Positions 8,243-19,067 of a stretch of 49,857 bases of DNA are shown in pieces. The notes beneath the pieces are model-generated. The model saw only the letters and a list, made by a program, of their open reading frames with translations. It had not been told where the DNA came from and ran no database searches. This stretch comes from Acidisphaera sp. S103 (GTDB lineage: Bacteria; Pseudomonadota; Alphaproteobacteria; Acetobacterales; Acetobacteraceae). The translations under genes were made by a program, and so were the position numbers. Where the stretch lies: the NCBI RefSeq assembly GCF_009765975.1, contig NZ_LMUJ01000092.1, positions 1-49,857 of the forward strand, given 5' to 3'. The first letter of the stretch is position 1; each line of letters starts with the position of its first letter.

Positions 8243-9454
8243 TCATTCCGCCGCCTTCGTCACGGCGGCTTCGGCAATGGGAACGCGCGTGACCTGATGC
8301 GCCTGCAACCGAGGCATCACTTCGCGCCCAAAACGACGGATCTGTTCCAGGAACATATCGTGCGGCATGGATCCGCGGTTCAGGCTCACCAGCAGCGTGT
8401 TGGCGCCTGTCTTGTCCGCCTCGGCGATCAGGCGTTCGGCTACTTCATCGGGCCGGCCCCAGGGCATGTGTTCGGCGCGCTGCTCGACATCCGCCATGGT
8501 CATGTTGCGGAAGTCTTCCCGCGAATGCGCCGCCTGCTTCAGGTTTTCCTGGCGGACGTAATCGGTGGAATTGGCGCTGACGTAGCCATGTTCACGCTGG
8601 ATGGCGGTTTCGGTGAAGTTACCGTGACTGAACAAGGTGCGGTTGAAATACAGATGGTAGGGGCCGTTTTCCTTTACCGCCTGAGCCTTGCTGTCGGCGA
8701 CATAGGCACTGACGCCGATCGACAGATGATCCGGCGTCACGGTCCGGCCATGCCGAGCCTGAATGGTGGCGTAGAGGCGGATGATGTCCTCGCGCAGGCC
8801 GCCGGGTGCGAGACCGGGCGTGATGGGAATATTCTTGCGGGCGGCAAATTCGATGGATTCGCGGCTGCCGACGATCGGCATCCATACCGGCGGCCCAGGC
8901 TGCTGCACCGGACGAGGCCAAAGCGCCACATCCTTGTAGGACCAATACTTGCCGGTGAACGAAAACACGTCGTCGGACCAGGCGCCAAGAATGATGTCGT
9001 AGGCTTCCTCGAACCGCTCCCGCGACAGCGCCATGGGCACGTTGTGGACCTGGTACTCGCGCGGGATGCCACGCGCGAAACCCGAGATCAGCCGCCCGTT
9101 GGACAGGCAGTCGATCATCGCCAGTTCTTCGGCGAGGCGCAGCGGTTCGTGCAGGGGCAACAGATTGCCGTAAATCAGCAGTTTCAGGCGTTTGGTGCGC
9201 TGCGCCGCCGCGGCCGCCATCAGGTTAGGCGAATTCATCAGCCCGTAGGGCGAGGTGTGATGCTCATTAAAGCCGACACCGTCGTAGCCGAGGCGATCCA
9301 TTTCTTCCCAGGCCTGAAGATGTTCCTCGTAGGTGCGGACAGCCGTGGCGGCGTCGAAATGCGCCTTGCCCAGCGGGTAGGGCAGTTCGCTGCCAACCTT
9401 CAGGTGGTCGAGATGCCGGTCATAGGCCAGCAGATCGAAGACGAAGACCTTCAT
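8243..9454 (-). CDS. LLM-class flavin-dependent monooxygenase
   Basis: A 403-residue luciferase-like TIM-barrel monooxygenase using reduced flavin. Family marks are YDGVGFNEHHTSPYGL near residue 60, LPLHEPLRLAEELAMIDCLS and NGRLISGFARG near residue 120, and a C-terminal TGANTLLVSLNRG. The open frame continues 61 codons upstream, but ATG at 9454 is preferred because GGGGAGA lies upstream and the family fold starts at MKVFVFDLL. It is divergent from the SMP-30 gene across 115 bases. With the downstream creatininase-family gene this suggests oxidative attack on a small heterocycle or amine, which is inference only. Confidence 0.92.
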   Translation of the reverse strand: MKVFVFDLLAYDRHLDHLKVGSELPYPLGKAHFDAATAVRTYEEHLQAWEEMDRLGYDGVGFNEHHTSPYGLMNSPNLMAAAAAQRTKRLKLLIYGNLLPLHEPLRLAEELAMIDCLSNGRLISGFARGIPREYQVHNVPMALSRERFEEAYDIILGAWSDDVFSFTGKYWSYKDVALWPRPVQQPGPPVWMPIVGSRESIEFAARKNIPITPGLAPGGLREDIIRLYATIQARHGRTVTPDHLSIGVSAYVADSKAQAVKENGPYHLYFNRTLFSHGNFTETAIQREHGYVSANSTDYVRQENLKQAAHSREDFRNMTMADVEQRAEHMPWGRPDEVAERLIAEADKTGANTLLVSLNRGSMPHDMFLEQIRRFGREVMPRLQAHQVTRVPIAEAAVTKAAE

Positions 9455-9569
9455 CGCGACGCTATCTCCCCATCGTTCTGGGCAGGTGTGGCAGATCGGC
9501 GCGGATGTGTGAAGGTTGGCGCGCTGACCGGGGCGGTGTTTACTGCCGACAGCCAAAACGGAGGAAGCG

Positions 9570-10436
9570 ATGACCACATTGTCCGATGTCCTGGAAACCA
9601 CGGCGCTGGAACGCGTTGCGTCCGGGTTCGTCTTCACCGAGGGGCCGCTGTGGCATCCTGATGGCTTTTTCTACTTCGTCGATGTGCGGAGCAACGTGCT
9701 GTATCGCATGGTGCTGGGGCAACCGGCGGAGAAAGTCCGGGACACGCTTGGCGGCAATGGCACGACGTTCGATTTGCTCGGGCGCCTGGTCAATTGCGAA
9801 GGCGATGGACGGCGGGTAACGCGGACTGAAAGCGATGGAACCGTATCGGTCCTGCTGGATCGTTTCGAGGGGAAGCGGCTCAATCGCCCCAATGACGTGA
9901 TCTGCCATTCCGATGGATCGTTGCTGTTCACCGATCCCAGCCTGCGCGTTCCGTTGGCCGAACGGGAACTGGACCAGGCGGGGATCTACCGGATCGCACC
10001 CGATGGCGGTGTCTCCCTGGTGGCTAAATTCGAGTACCCGAATGGCCTGGCGCTGTCGAAGGATGAGCGCACGCTGTATGTCGCGAACACGCGGTGGACC
10101 CAGTATATTCATGCGCTGGAACTGGATGCTTCGGGCAACATGGTGCGGCGACGGGTTTTTGCCGATATGTCGGCTGACGGAACGAACGGCGTTCCCGACG
10201 GGATGAAGGTGGATGAAGCGGGACGCGTGTTCTGCACGGGCACCGGCGGCGTCTGGGTGTTTGAGCCGGACGGCACGCGGATCGGCATCATCGAGACGCC
10301 GGAGGTTTGCGCGAATATCAGCTTCGGCGGTCCCGATCTGCGGACGTTGCTTCTGACGGCTTCTACATCGGTGTACACGGTGCGGGTCAGGATGCCGGGG
10401 TTGCCGCACCCTTGGTACAAGGTTCGGGGATCGTAG
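9570..10436 (+). CDS. SMP-30/gluconolactonase family hydrolase
   Basis: A 288-residue six-bladed beta-propeller hydrolase. The entry FTEGPLWHPDGFFYFVD supplies the metal-binding Glu, and NRPNDVICHSDGSLLFTD, ANTRWTQYIHAL and VPDGMKVDEAGRVFCTG provide the remaining conserved Asn and Asp ligands. Members hydrolyse sugar lactones or related esters using Ca2+ or Zn2+. ATG at 9570 follows GGAGGAAG. It is divergently arranged with the LLM monooxygenase, so it could open a lactone formed by a Baeyer-Villiger-type reaction; that link rests on proximity only. Confidence 0.93.
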   Translation: MTTLSDVLETTALERVASGFVFTEGPLWHPDGFFYFVDVRSNVLYRMVLGQPAEKVRDTLGGNGTTFDLLGRLVNCEGDGRRVTRTESDGTVSVLLDRFEGKRLNRPNDVICHSDGSLLFTDPSLRVPLAERELDQAGIYRIAPDGGVSLVAKFEYPNGLALSKDERTLYVANTRWTQYIHALELDASGNMVRRRVFADMSADGTNGVPDGMKVDEAGRVFCTGTGGVWVFEPDGTRIGIIETPEVCANISFGGPDLRTLLLTASTSVYTVRVRMPGLPHPWYKVRGS

Positions 10437-10537
10437 AACGGTTCTTGCCGGGTCGGGTGGTGCGAGCAAGCGTGTCGTTGTCTATCCGTTAACGGCACGT
10501 TGCTCCCCATACGCTATGAATGATCTCGTTATGCATC

Positions 10538-10641
10538 CGTCATGGCCGGGCGTGTCCCGGCCATCCACGCTTCGCCGGCCGGTGCGAAGATGGCCCGGCA
10601 TCTCTATCCCGATGCCTATGGGATACGTCCGGCCATGACGG
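10538..10641. repeat. Palindromic intergenic repeat, copy A
   Basis: The gap between the lactonase gene and ligA (298 bases) has no gene but contains a long imperfect palindrome. Its left arm begins CGTCATGGCCGGGCGTGTCC and its right arm ends GTCCGGCCATGACGG. Related arms occur at 38463-38543, 46406-46470 and 33665-33692. After it, around 10655-10692, comes a second repeat-like string containing GATTGCCGCGGCGCTTTGC, of a type I associate with intergenic regions of alphaproteobacteria. Confidence 0.7.
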
Positions 10642-10734
10642 CGAAAGAGGCGTAGCGGGGGATTGCCGCGGCGCTTTGCTCCTCGCAATGACAAGGAGAC
10701 ATGGCCGGGCGTTGGTTGGGATCGGCGACGATTG

Positions 10735-12846
<2,112 letters not shown>

Positions 12847-12868
12847 CTACCGTCACGGCCGGGCGGTC

Positions 12869-14584
12869 TCATACCAGCAACCCCTGCGTCGGGCGCTGCC
12901 CTCGCAGCAGGTCGTCGGCAGCCGCTCGGGCTGCATCCGAAATGATTTCACCTGCAAGCATCCTGGCGATTTCCTCTCGGCGGTCCGGCGGCGCCAGATG
13001 CTCCACAGTCGTCGCGGTGCGGTCGCGGGCGGCGGCTTTTGCCACACGCAAATGGGCCGCTCCGCGCGCGGCGACCTGCGGACTGTGAGTCACGACCAGC
13101 ACCTGAACCCCCTCGGCGACACGCACCAGACGTTCCCCCACAGCGGCAGCCGTTGCGCCGCCGATGCCGGAATCCACCTCGTCAAACACCAGGGTCGGGA
13201 CGGCGGAACCGGCGGACAGCACCACTTTCATCGCCAGCATCAGGCGTGACAACTCCCCGCCCGAGGCAACACGCGCGAGGGGGCCGGGTTCCTGGCCCGG
13301 ATTGGTGGCGATCAGGAAGCGCACCTGGTCGGTTCCGTTCGGCCCCCAGGCGGTATCGGGCAGCACACCGACCTCGGCGAAGAAACGTGCCTTGTCCAGG
13401 CGCAGCGGCGGCAGTTCCTTCGCGACCGCCTTTTGCAACTTGCCGGCCGCGGCATGACGCGCCGCCGACAGCGCCTTGGCCGCCGCGACGTAACGATCGC
13501 GGCCATCCCGGGCGGCTTGCTCCAGCACGGTGATCTCGGCCGCCCCGTTTTCCAGGGCACCAAGCCTGGCGGCCAGGGTGTCCAACAGGGCTGGCAGGTC
13601 GGGAACCGCGACGCCGTGTTTGCGGGCCGAGGCGCGCAGGGCGAACAACCGTTCCTCCGACTGTTCCAGCAGCCTTGGATCGACGTCGGCATCTGCGATC
13701 AGGCGCGTCAGCAGGGTTTCCGCCTCGGCCAGTGATTCCTCGGCCCGTTCCAGTGCGGCCATGGCGGGATCGGCGGGATTGCCGCCTGCCTCGGGCTGGC
13801 CGGATGGCGCCAGGCGCTGCAATGACCGGACGGCGGCGCGCAAGGAAGCAGCGGGACCCGAATTGCGTCGATCGCGCGGCGTCAATTCGGCCAGGGCCGC
13901 GGCGATCGCCTCTGCCCGCCGTTCACTTTGTTGCAGGCGTTGCCGTTCACGCGCCAGGGTTTCTTCCTCGCCGATTCGGGGCGCCAGGGTGGCGAGTTCT
14001 TCGACCGCGTGACGCAACCATTCCTCATCCCGTTCGGCGGCGGCGATGGCGTCCCGGGCCTTTTCCAGAATGGCGAGGGCATCCCGCCAGACGCGCCATG
14101 ATTCCGCGACGGCCGTTCGGAGTGTCGCGGGCACGCTGAAGGCGTCCAGCAGGCCGGCGTGGCTGGCGGGATCGGCCAGGCTCATTTGCTCGTGCTGGCC
14201 CTGCACTTCCACCAGCAGCGCGCCGATTCGGCGCAGCAGGCCGACGCCCACGGGGTGGTCGTTGACGAAAGCGCGCGAGCGTCCGTCCTTGGTGACGATC
14301 CGGCGCAGCACGATCTCATCCTCGGCGGCCAGGCCGTGTTCGTCGAGCACGGCCATGACCGAATGGTCGTCGGGTGGGGAAAAGCAGGCGGTGACGCTGG
14401 CTTGTTCGGCGGAAATGCGCACCAGGCCGGTTTCAGCCCTGGCGCCGAGGGCGAGGCCGAGACTGTCCAACAGGATGGATTTGCCGGCGCCGGTTTCGCC
14501 GGTCAGCACGGTCAGGCCATTGCCAAAGGCGAGATCGAGGCGCTCGATCAGCACGACATCGCGAATCGACAGCGCGGTCAGCAC
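12869..14584 (-). CDS. recN: DNA repair protein RecN
   Basis: A 571-residue SMC-like ATPase for double-strand break repair. The Walker A site is GETGAGKSILLDSLG near residue 30, long alanine-rich coiled-coil arms occupy the middle, and the C-terminal half carries the ABC signature region (VASGGELSRLMLAMK) and Walker B (LVFDEVDSGIGG), then VVTHSPQVAA. The start is GTG at 14584, which gives the family N-terminus LTALSIRDVVLIERLDL. It sits 33 bases downstream of bamD, a neighbourhood often seen in alphaproteobacteria. SOS control would be expected, but I did not identify a LexA box. Confidence 0.96.
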   Translation of the reverse strand: MLTALSIRDVVLIERLDLAFGNGLTVLTGETGAGKSILLDSLGLALGARAETGLVRISAEQASVTACFSPPDDHSVMAVLDEHGLAAEDEIVLRRIVTKDGRSRAFVNDHPVGVGLLRRIGALLVEVQGQHEQMSLADPASHAGLLDAFSVPATLRTAVAESWRVWRDALAILEKARDAIAAAERDEEWLRHAVEELATLAPRIGEEETLARERQRLQQSERRAEAIAAALAELTPRDRRNSGPAASLRAAVRSLQRLAPSGQPEAGGNPADPAMAALERAEESLAEAETLLTRLIADADVDPRLLEQSEERLFALRASARKHGVAVPDLPALLDTLAARLGALENGAAEITVLEQAARDGRDRYVAAAKALSAARHAAAGKLQKAVAKELPPLRLDKARFFAEVGVLPDTAWGPNGTDQVRFLIATNPGQEPGPLARVASGGELSRLMLAMKVVLSAGSAVPTLVFDEVDSGIGGATAAAVGERLVRVAEGVQVLVVTHSPQVAARGAAHLRVAKAAARDRTATTVEHLAPPDRREEIARMLAGEIISDAARAAADDLLRGQRPTQGLLV

Positions 14585-14617
14585 GCCGCGTTGCTCACAT
14601 TTCTTAACAAATGGCGG

Positions 14618-15484
14618 TCAGAACACCGCATGCCAGGCACGGGAGAAGAAGCCGCGCGACGGAGGCTGGTCGTCTGGCGTTTGGCCGTTGTTGTGTGCCA
14701 CCCCGTCTGCCACAAGCTGGCGGTAGCTGTCGCTGTACCAGTCGCTTCCCGGGTAGTTGTATCCCAGCACCGCGGCAGTTTTGCGGGCCTGGTCCTTCAG
14801 GCCGAGGGCCAGGTAAATTTCGGTCAGGCGGGCCAGCGCCTCGGGCACGTGGTTGGTGGTCTGGAAGTCGTCCACCACGCGCTGGTAGCGGCCGATCGCC
14901 GCCTCATAGAGATGCTGCTTCTGGTAGAAGCGGCCGACCTCCATTTCCTTGCCGGCCAGATGGTCGACGCACAGATCGATCTTCAACTTGGCGTCGCGGG
15001 CATAGGCGGAGTCGGGAAACCGGGTCACCACCTCACGCAGCGCATTCATCGCCTGTTCGGTGCCCTTCTGGTCCCGCTCGATGTCGGCGATCTGCTCATA
15101 ATAGCAAAGCGCTCGCAGGTAGTAGGCGTAGGCAATGTCGCGATGCACCGGGTGCAACTGGATGAAGCGGTCGAGGATGCCGATCGCGTCGGTGTATTTG
15201 TTCTGCAAATATGCCGAGTAACCCGACATCAACTGGGCGTTCACCGCCCAGGACGAGTAGGGATAGTTCTGCTCCACAGCATTGAACTGATCGTCGGCGG
15301 TGGTGAAGCGGCGGGCGTTCAGCGCGTCCACGCCGTTATTATAGATCTCATCCACCGGGCCGGTGGTGGTTTCCGTCGTCTTGGGTTTGTCGCTCGACGA
15401 ACCGCAGCCGGACAACAGCGGCAGAAGCAGCGTCATCCCGAGGAAAAGGCCGCGCGGAAAGCGCCGGGGAGGTGTGGAATGCAT
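14618..15484 (-). CDS. bamD: Outer membrane assembly lipoprotein BamD
   Basis: An outer-membrane lipoprotein of the BAM complex that folds beta-barrel proteins. A signal peptide ends in the lipobox LLSGC, giving a lipidated Cys, followed by a Ser/Thr-rich linker and tetratricopeptide-like repeats (YNNGVDALNARRFTTADDQF, SGYSAYLQNKYTDAIGILDR, YAYYLRALCYYEQIADIERD). The last of these is a strong BamD hallmark. ATG at 15484 is preferred because GAGAG lies eight bases upstream; an upstream ATG at 15502 would add six residues without a visible binding site. It is separated from lpxC by about 190 bases that contain a hairpin. Confidence 0.95.
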   Translation of the reverse strand: MHSTPPRRFPRGLFLGMTLLLPLLSGCGSSSDKPKTTETTTGPVDEIYNNGVDALNARRFTTADDQFNAVEQNYPYSSWAVNAQLMSGYSAYLQNKYTDAIGILDRFIQLHPVHRDIAYAYYLRALCYYEQIADIERDQKGTEQAMNALREVVTRFPDSAYARDAKLKIDLCVDHLAGKEMEVGRFYQKQHLYEAAIGRYQRVVDDFQTTNHVPEALARLTEIYLALGLKDQARKTAAVLGYNYPGSDWYSDSYRQLVADGVAHNNGQTPDDQPPSRGFFSRAWHAVF

Positions 15485-15638
15485 GGGGCGACTCTCGTTC
15501 ATCGCTAGGCTTATACCATGCCATCGCGATCCGCGAATACGGGGGTTTATCGGTGCCCGGCGCGAGGGGAACGCCAGAGCATGATCGCGCTAAGCGGAAC
15601 GTCCAGAGCGCGTGAATCATACGATCAAACAAAGCGTT

Positions 15639-15678
15639 AGAGCGTTTTCTCCCTGCACAGTCAGGGAGAAAACGCTCT
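15639..15678 (-). terminator. Perfect 17-bp hairpin at the end of lpxC
   Basis: The arms AGAGCGTTTTCTCCCTG (15639-15655) and its exact complement (15662-15678) flank a six-base loop. The structure overlaps the lpxC stop codon, so it probably ends or attenuates the lpxC transcript before bamD. No long U-tract follows. The flanking stretch at about 15578-15640 (AGAGCATGATCGCGCTAAGC and onward) resembles a dispersed alphaproteobacterial intergenic repeat, so the hairpin may be part of that element. Confidence 0.65.
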
Positions 15679-16636
15679 ATGCCGCGGCGGCGAGGGGGTC
15701 GGTGGCCACGACGCGCCAGGCGGCGGCATCGGCGAACAAGGCCCGCAGCAGGCGATTGTTCAAGTCATGGCCGGTGCGGTGCGCCACGTACCGGCCATGC
15801 AGCCGGCCGCCGGCCAGTGCCAGGTCGCCCACGGCATCGACCAGCTTGTGGCTGGCGAATTCGTTATCCATGCGCAGGCCGCCGGGATTGAGGATATCGG
15901 CGCCATCCACGACGATCGCGTTGTCCAAGCTGCCGCCGCGGGCCAGGCCGGCGGCCTGCAACTGCTGGACGTCCTCGGCATGGGTGAAGGTGCGGGCCGA
16001 GGCGATTTCGTGGCGGAAACTGTCGGGCGTCAGGCACAGGGAAGCGGACTGGCGGCCGATGGCGCTGGCGGCGAAATCGATCGAAAGGTCCATCTGCAGC
16101 ACCGGGTCCGTGGCACGCCCCGCCGGACCCAGCGGCCGCAGCTCGGCCCAGGCCTTTCCGGCGGTGACGCGGACGGTGCGGCGGATTTCGACGACGCGGC
16201 GTGGAGCGTCCAGTTCCACCGATCCGGCGCAATCCAGCAGGAACAGGAAGGGAGCGGCGGAGCCATCCAGGATGGGGATCTCCGAATCGTCCACGTCGAT
16301 CAGGGCGTTGTCGATGGATAGCGCGGACAGCGCCGCCATCAGATGCTCGACCGTGCCAACCCGGACGGAGGGCATGGTGGGATCGGCCAGCACGGTACAC
16401 AGGCGGGTGTCGGCCACGTGGTCGAAGCGGGCGGCGATCTTGCGGTCCAGGTCGGTGCGGCGGAAGACGATGCCATGATCGGCGGCGGCGGGGCGGATGG
16501 TCAGATTGACGCGGCGGCCGGAATGGACGCCGATGCCGACGCAATCGATCGCCGCTTTCAGGGTGCGTTGCCGCCACCCGAAAGAGGTGCCTGATTGGGC
16601 AAGCGGCAGTCTGGCCAGACCATCCATCAAGGGCAT
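15677..16636 (-). CDS. lpxC: UDP-3-O-acyl-N-acetylglucosamine deacetylase
   Basis: The zinc deacetylase that commits the cell to lipid A synthesis. Of about 319 residues, the first domain opens with TLKAAIDCVGIGVHSGRRV. The zinc ligands are His in VGTVEHLMAAL and the His/Asp pair in SHKLVDAVGDLALAG, and the catalytic His is in HRTGHDLNN. The frame is open upstream; ATG at 16636 or 16609+18 (16627) gives a normal N-terminus and neither has a strong binding site. It heads the block with bamD, recN and ligA; in many relatives the cell-division gene ftsZ lies just upstream, but here an IS5-type element occupies that side. Confidence 0.95.
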   Translation of the reverse strand: MPLMDGLARLPLAQSGTSFGWRQRTLKAAIDCVGIGVHSGRRVNLTIRPAAADHGIVFRRTDLDRKIAARFDHVADTRLCTVLADPTMPSVRVGTVEHLMAALSALSIDNALIDVDDSEIPILDGSAAPFLFLLDCAGSVELDAPRRVVEIRRTVRVTAGKAWAELRPLGPAGRATDPVLQMDLSIDFAASAIGRQSASLCLTPDSFRHEIASARTFTHAEDVQQLQAAGLARGGSLDNAIVVDGADILNPGGLRMDNEFASHKLVDAVGDLALAGGRLHGRYVAHRTGHDLNNRLLRALFADAAAWRVVATDPLAAAA

Positions 16637-16819
16637 CCCGTGTGGTACCGGCGAGAATGCAGGTACGTGAATACTGGTTAACCCGTTCCGGTGGCCGCGC
16701 CGAGTCAATGATTGTTGCCCGGTGTTACGCACCAAGCTGTTGCTATTGTTGCTTTTGTTGCACTGCGTTACATGGATGCCCCGGAGCAGTGGCGCCCCGG
16801 GGCCGATCGGTATTGGGGG

Positions 16820-17625
16820 TTAGGCTCCGGACTCAATTAAATCCACCACCTGAAGAGCAGGGCGAGTGTGACGGTGGCGCGAAAGTTTCTGGCGAGTTTG
16901 TCGTATCGGGTTGCGACGCGGCGCCAATCTTTCAAGTGCGAGAAGGCGCGCTCGATCACGTTGCGGCCCTTGTAGGCAGCCTTGTCGAACGGTGGGATGT
17001 TCTTGCGGGTCGGATTGGGCTTGATGACCGGGGTGCTGCCCCGTGCAATCAGGAATTCGCGAAACTTATCACTGTCGTAGGCGGTGTCGGCCAGCACTTG
17101 CGCGGCTTTCGGCAGCTTGTCGATCAGGCCCGCAGCCGATCGAACATCGCCCATCTGCCCCGGGGAGAGATCGAAGGCAATCAGGCGGCCGGTAGCGTTG
17201 GCAACGGCATGGATCTTGGTCGTCCGCCCGCCGCGGCTGCGTCCGATCGCCTGCTCTTGGCCCCCCCTTTTCCCCCTGCGGCACAGCGATGTGCCTTGGA
17301 GGTGGTGCTGTCGATGCTCTGCGATCCGATCGATCCCGGATCAACCAGCGCGGTCAGCATCGTTTGCCAGATGCCGGCCTTCGACCATCGGTTGAACCGA
17401 TTGTAGATCGTGGTGTGCGGACCATACACTTCTGGACAGTCGCGCCAACGGCAGCCGACCTTCAAAACGTGGACGATGCCACTGATAACTTCCCGGTTGC
17501 GCTGCGGTTTCACGCCGCGCCGGTTCATCGGAATGAGCGGTTCCAACGCCGCCCATTGCCGGTCGCTCATCCAGAATTCGTTGGCCATCGGCCTGCTCCC
17601 ATCAGCTAAGGAGCTTGAATCCCAC
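16820..17625 (-). mobile_element. IS5-family insertion sequence (approximate ends)
   Basis: An insertion sequence defined by the two-frame transposase at 16837-17588. Candidate terminal inverted repeats are weak: GGACTCAA on the left (about 16830) and GGATTCAA read inward from the right (about 17617). I could not find a convincing target duplication, so the ends are approximate. It lies between lpxC and the epoxide hydrolase gene and does not visibly break a gene. The 200 bases between lpxC and the element hold no other gene. Confidence 0.8.
16837..17588 (-). CDS. IS5-family transposase, two frames joined by -1 frameshift
   Basis: A DDE transposase encoded in two overlapping frames. The first frame (17181-17588) begins MANEFWMSDRQWAALEPLIP and contains the first catalytic Asp in SIDSTTSKAH. 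The second frame, open from before 17262 down to 16837, supplies the second Asp in LADTAYDS and the Glu in RNVIERAFSHLK. At 17261-17271 the coding strand reads AAAAGGGGGGG, a classical slippery run; slipping back one base there joins the frames as GGQEQAIGRSRGGRTTKIH. This matches the programmed -1 frameshifting known in IS5-type (IS427-like) elements, so the gene is probably intact. Confidence 0.9.
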
Positions 17626-17665
17626 CCGCCCGAGCCGGGGCAAGAAAATAATTGGGTTCCGAGCC

Positions 17666-17741
17666 TAGGGTGGGTGGCCAGGAGGGGGCGACGCAGTCCG
17701 TCGCAACCGACACGGTCGCCCCCTCCTGGCCACCCACCCTA
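17666..17741. repeat. Near-perfect 27-bp inverted repeat
   Basis: The left arm at 17666-17692 (beginning TAGGGTGGGTGGCCAGG) is the exact reverse complement of 17715-17741, with a 22-base spacer. The arms are G-rich on one strand and the ends read TAGGGT and ACCCTA. It lies between the IS5-type element and the epoxide hydrolase gene. It could be a strong terminator, a small non-autonomous element, or an extrusion-prone palindrome. Confidence 0.85.
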
Positions 17742-17754
17742 AATGAATGGGATC

Positions 17755-17793
17755 AAAGGGCCGCGGCCCTTTGCGGGTTCGGGCAGAGCCCGA
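17755..17793 (-). terminator. Tandem palindromes after epoxide hydrolase gene
   Basis: Directly after the epoxide hydrolase stop codon are the hairpin TCGGGC-AGA-GCCCGA (17779-17793) and the 18-base perfect palindrome AAAGGGCCGCGGCCCTTT (17755-17772). Together with the longer palindrome beyond them they form a stack of three structures, plausibly a transcription end without a U-tract. Confidence 0.55.
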
Positions 17794-17795
17794 CC

Positions 17796-18953
17796 TTACT
17801 TCCTCAGACCTCTGAAAAACGCGCGTATCTCCGCGGCGAGAGCCTCCGGCTGCTCCATCGCGGCGAAGTGGCCGCCTTTGGGCATTGGGGTCCAGCGCTG
17901 GATATTGGTGTACGTCTGACTGGCGATTGACCGTGGCGGCCGGATAATTTCCTTCGGGAAGGCACAGTAGCCCATCGGCACATCGACCGTCCCGCCGGCG
18001 GGAATCGGCCACGGGCCGTGCATACGAGCATAGTACGGCCAGAACGACGACCCGATCGCCCCGGTGAACCAGTAGAGCGACACATTCGCCAGCAGATGAT
18101 CGCGGCTGATGACGGACTCGGGGTCACCGTCGCAATCGGTCCAGGTACGGAACTTCTCCGCGATCCAGGCAGCCAGCCCGGCCGGTGAATCCGTCAGCCC
18201 GTAGGCCAGGGTTTGCGGCTTGGTGCCCTGGATCCACTGGTAGCCGGTTTCCTCCTTCAGCCACGCGGCGAGTTCAGCGAAATACCGCCGTTCCTCCTCG
18301 CTCGGGTTGGCCGGAGGCGCCCGATCGCGCGGGATGGTCAGCAGGTTGATATGGATGCCGATCAGGTTTTCGGCGTGCGAATGTCCCAACCGCGACGCGG
18401 TGAAGGCGCCGTAATCGCCACCCTGCGCCGCGTAGCGCGTGTAGCCGAGGACATCGGTCATCAATGACGCGAAACAGGCAGCGATATCCTCGATGTTGAA
18501 CCGTTTCTGCCCGGGCTTGAACGACAAGCCGTAACCAGGCAGCGATGGCGCGATGACGGTGAACGCATCGGCCGGATCGCCACCGAAACGGGCGGGGTCG
18601 GTCAGCCGCGGGATGATGTCGACGAACTCGAACACCGACCCGGGCCAGCCGTGCATCAGCAGCAGCGGCGTGGGCGAAGGCCCCTTCCCCGGCACATGCA
18701 GATAGTGCAGATCGACGTCCGGCATGGCGACCTTGAACTGCGGGAATGCGTTCAAGATGGCTTCCTGGGCACGCCAGTCGAACTGGTCTTTCCAGTATGG
18801 CACCAGCGTTTTCATGTAGCCGAGATCGGTACCGTACGCCCAGGGCGCGTCGGGCGCCTGATCGGGAAAGCGGGTCAGAGCGAGGCGCGCCTTGAGGTCG
18901 GCGATGGCCTCATCCGGAATCGCCAGGGTGAAGGGCGTTTGGTTTCGCGCCAT
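17796..18953 (-). CDS. Epoxide hydrolase (alpha/beta-hydrolase, microsomal-type N-terminal domain)
   Basis: A 385-residue alpha/beta-hydrolase. The N-terminal part (PFTLAIPDEAIADLKARLAL, then ILNAFPQFKVAM) is the epoxide-hydrolase N-terminal domain. The oxyanion motif is LMHGWPGSVFEF, the nucleophile Asp lies in QGGDYGAF, and the catalytic His in KGGHFAAMEQPE near the C-terminus. ATG at 18953 follows GAGGAGG; the longer open frame upstream is not supported. Such enzymes convert epoxides to diols in detoxification or catabolism. It stands alone, divergent from the GT41 gene across 114 bases and followed by a stack of hairpins. Confidence 0.93.
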   Translation of the reverse strand: MARNQTPFTLAIPDEAIADLKARLALTRFPDQAPDAPWAYGTDLGYMKTLVPYWKDQFDWRAQEAILNAFPQFKVAMPDVDLHYLHVPGKGPSPTPLLLMHGWPGSVFEFVDIIPRLTDPARFGGDPADAFTVIAPSLPGYGLSFKPGQKRFNIEDIAACFASLMTDVLGYTRYAAQGGDYGAFTASRLGHSHAENLIGIHINLLTIPRDRAPPANPSEEERRYFAELAAWLKEETGYQWIQGTKPQTLAYGLTDSPAGLAAWIAEKFRTWTDCDGDPESVISRDHLLANVSLYWFTGAIGSSFWPYYARMHGPWPIPAGGTVDVPMGYCAFPKEIIRPPRSIASQTYTNIQRWTPMPKGGHFAAMEQPEALAAEIRAFFRGLRK

Positions 18954-19067
18954 GACCAACCTCCTCTCGGTGAGCATTCGCTTCCACCTTGCGCCCGCGG
19001 CCATCGAGGTCAAGTCCGGCCTTGACCCGGCCGTTGCGACCCGCGGTGGGAGGTTGTTGTATAGGGC

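Noticed and set aside
10538..10641. CRISPR-like repeats
   Set aside because: The repeats are long palindromes scattered singly across the window, with no regular spacers and no cas genes.
17755..17793. A tRNA- or small-RNA-like fold suggested by adjacent hairpins
   Set aside because: The hairpins are simple palindromes without tRNA arms, and they abut a stop codon, so a termination role is more likely.
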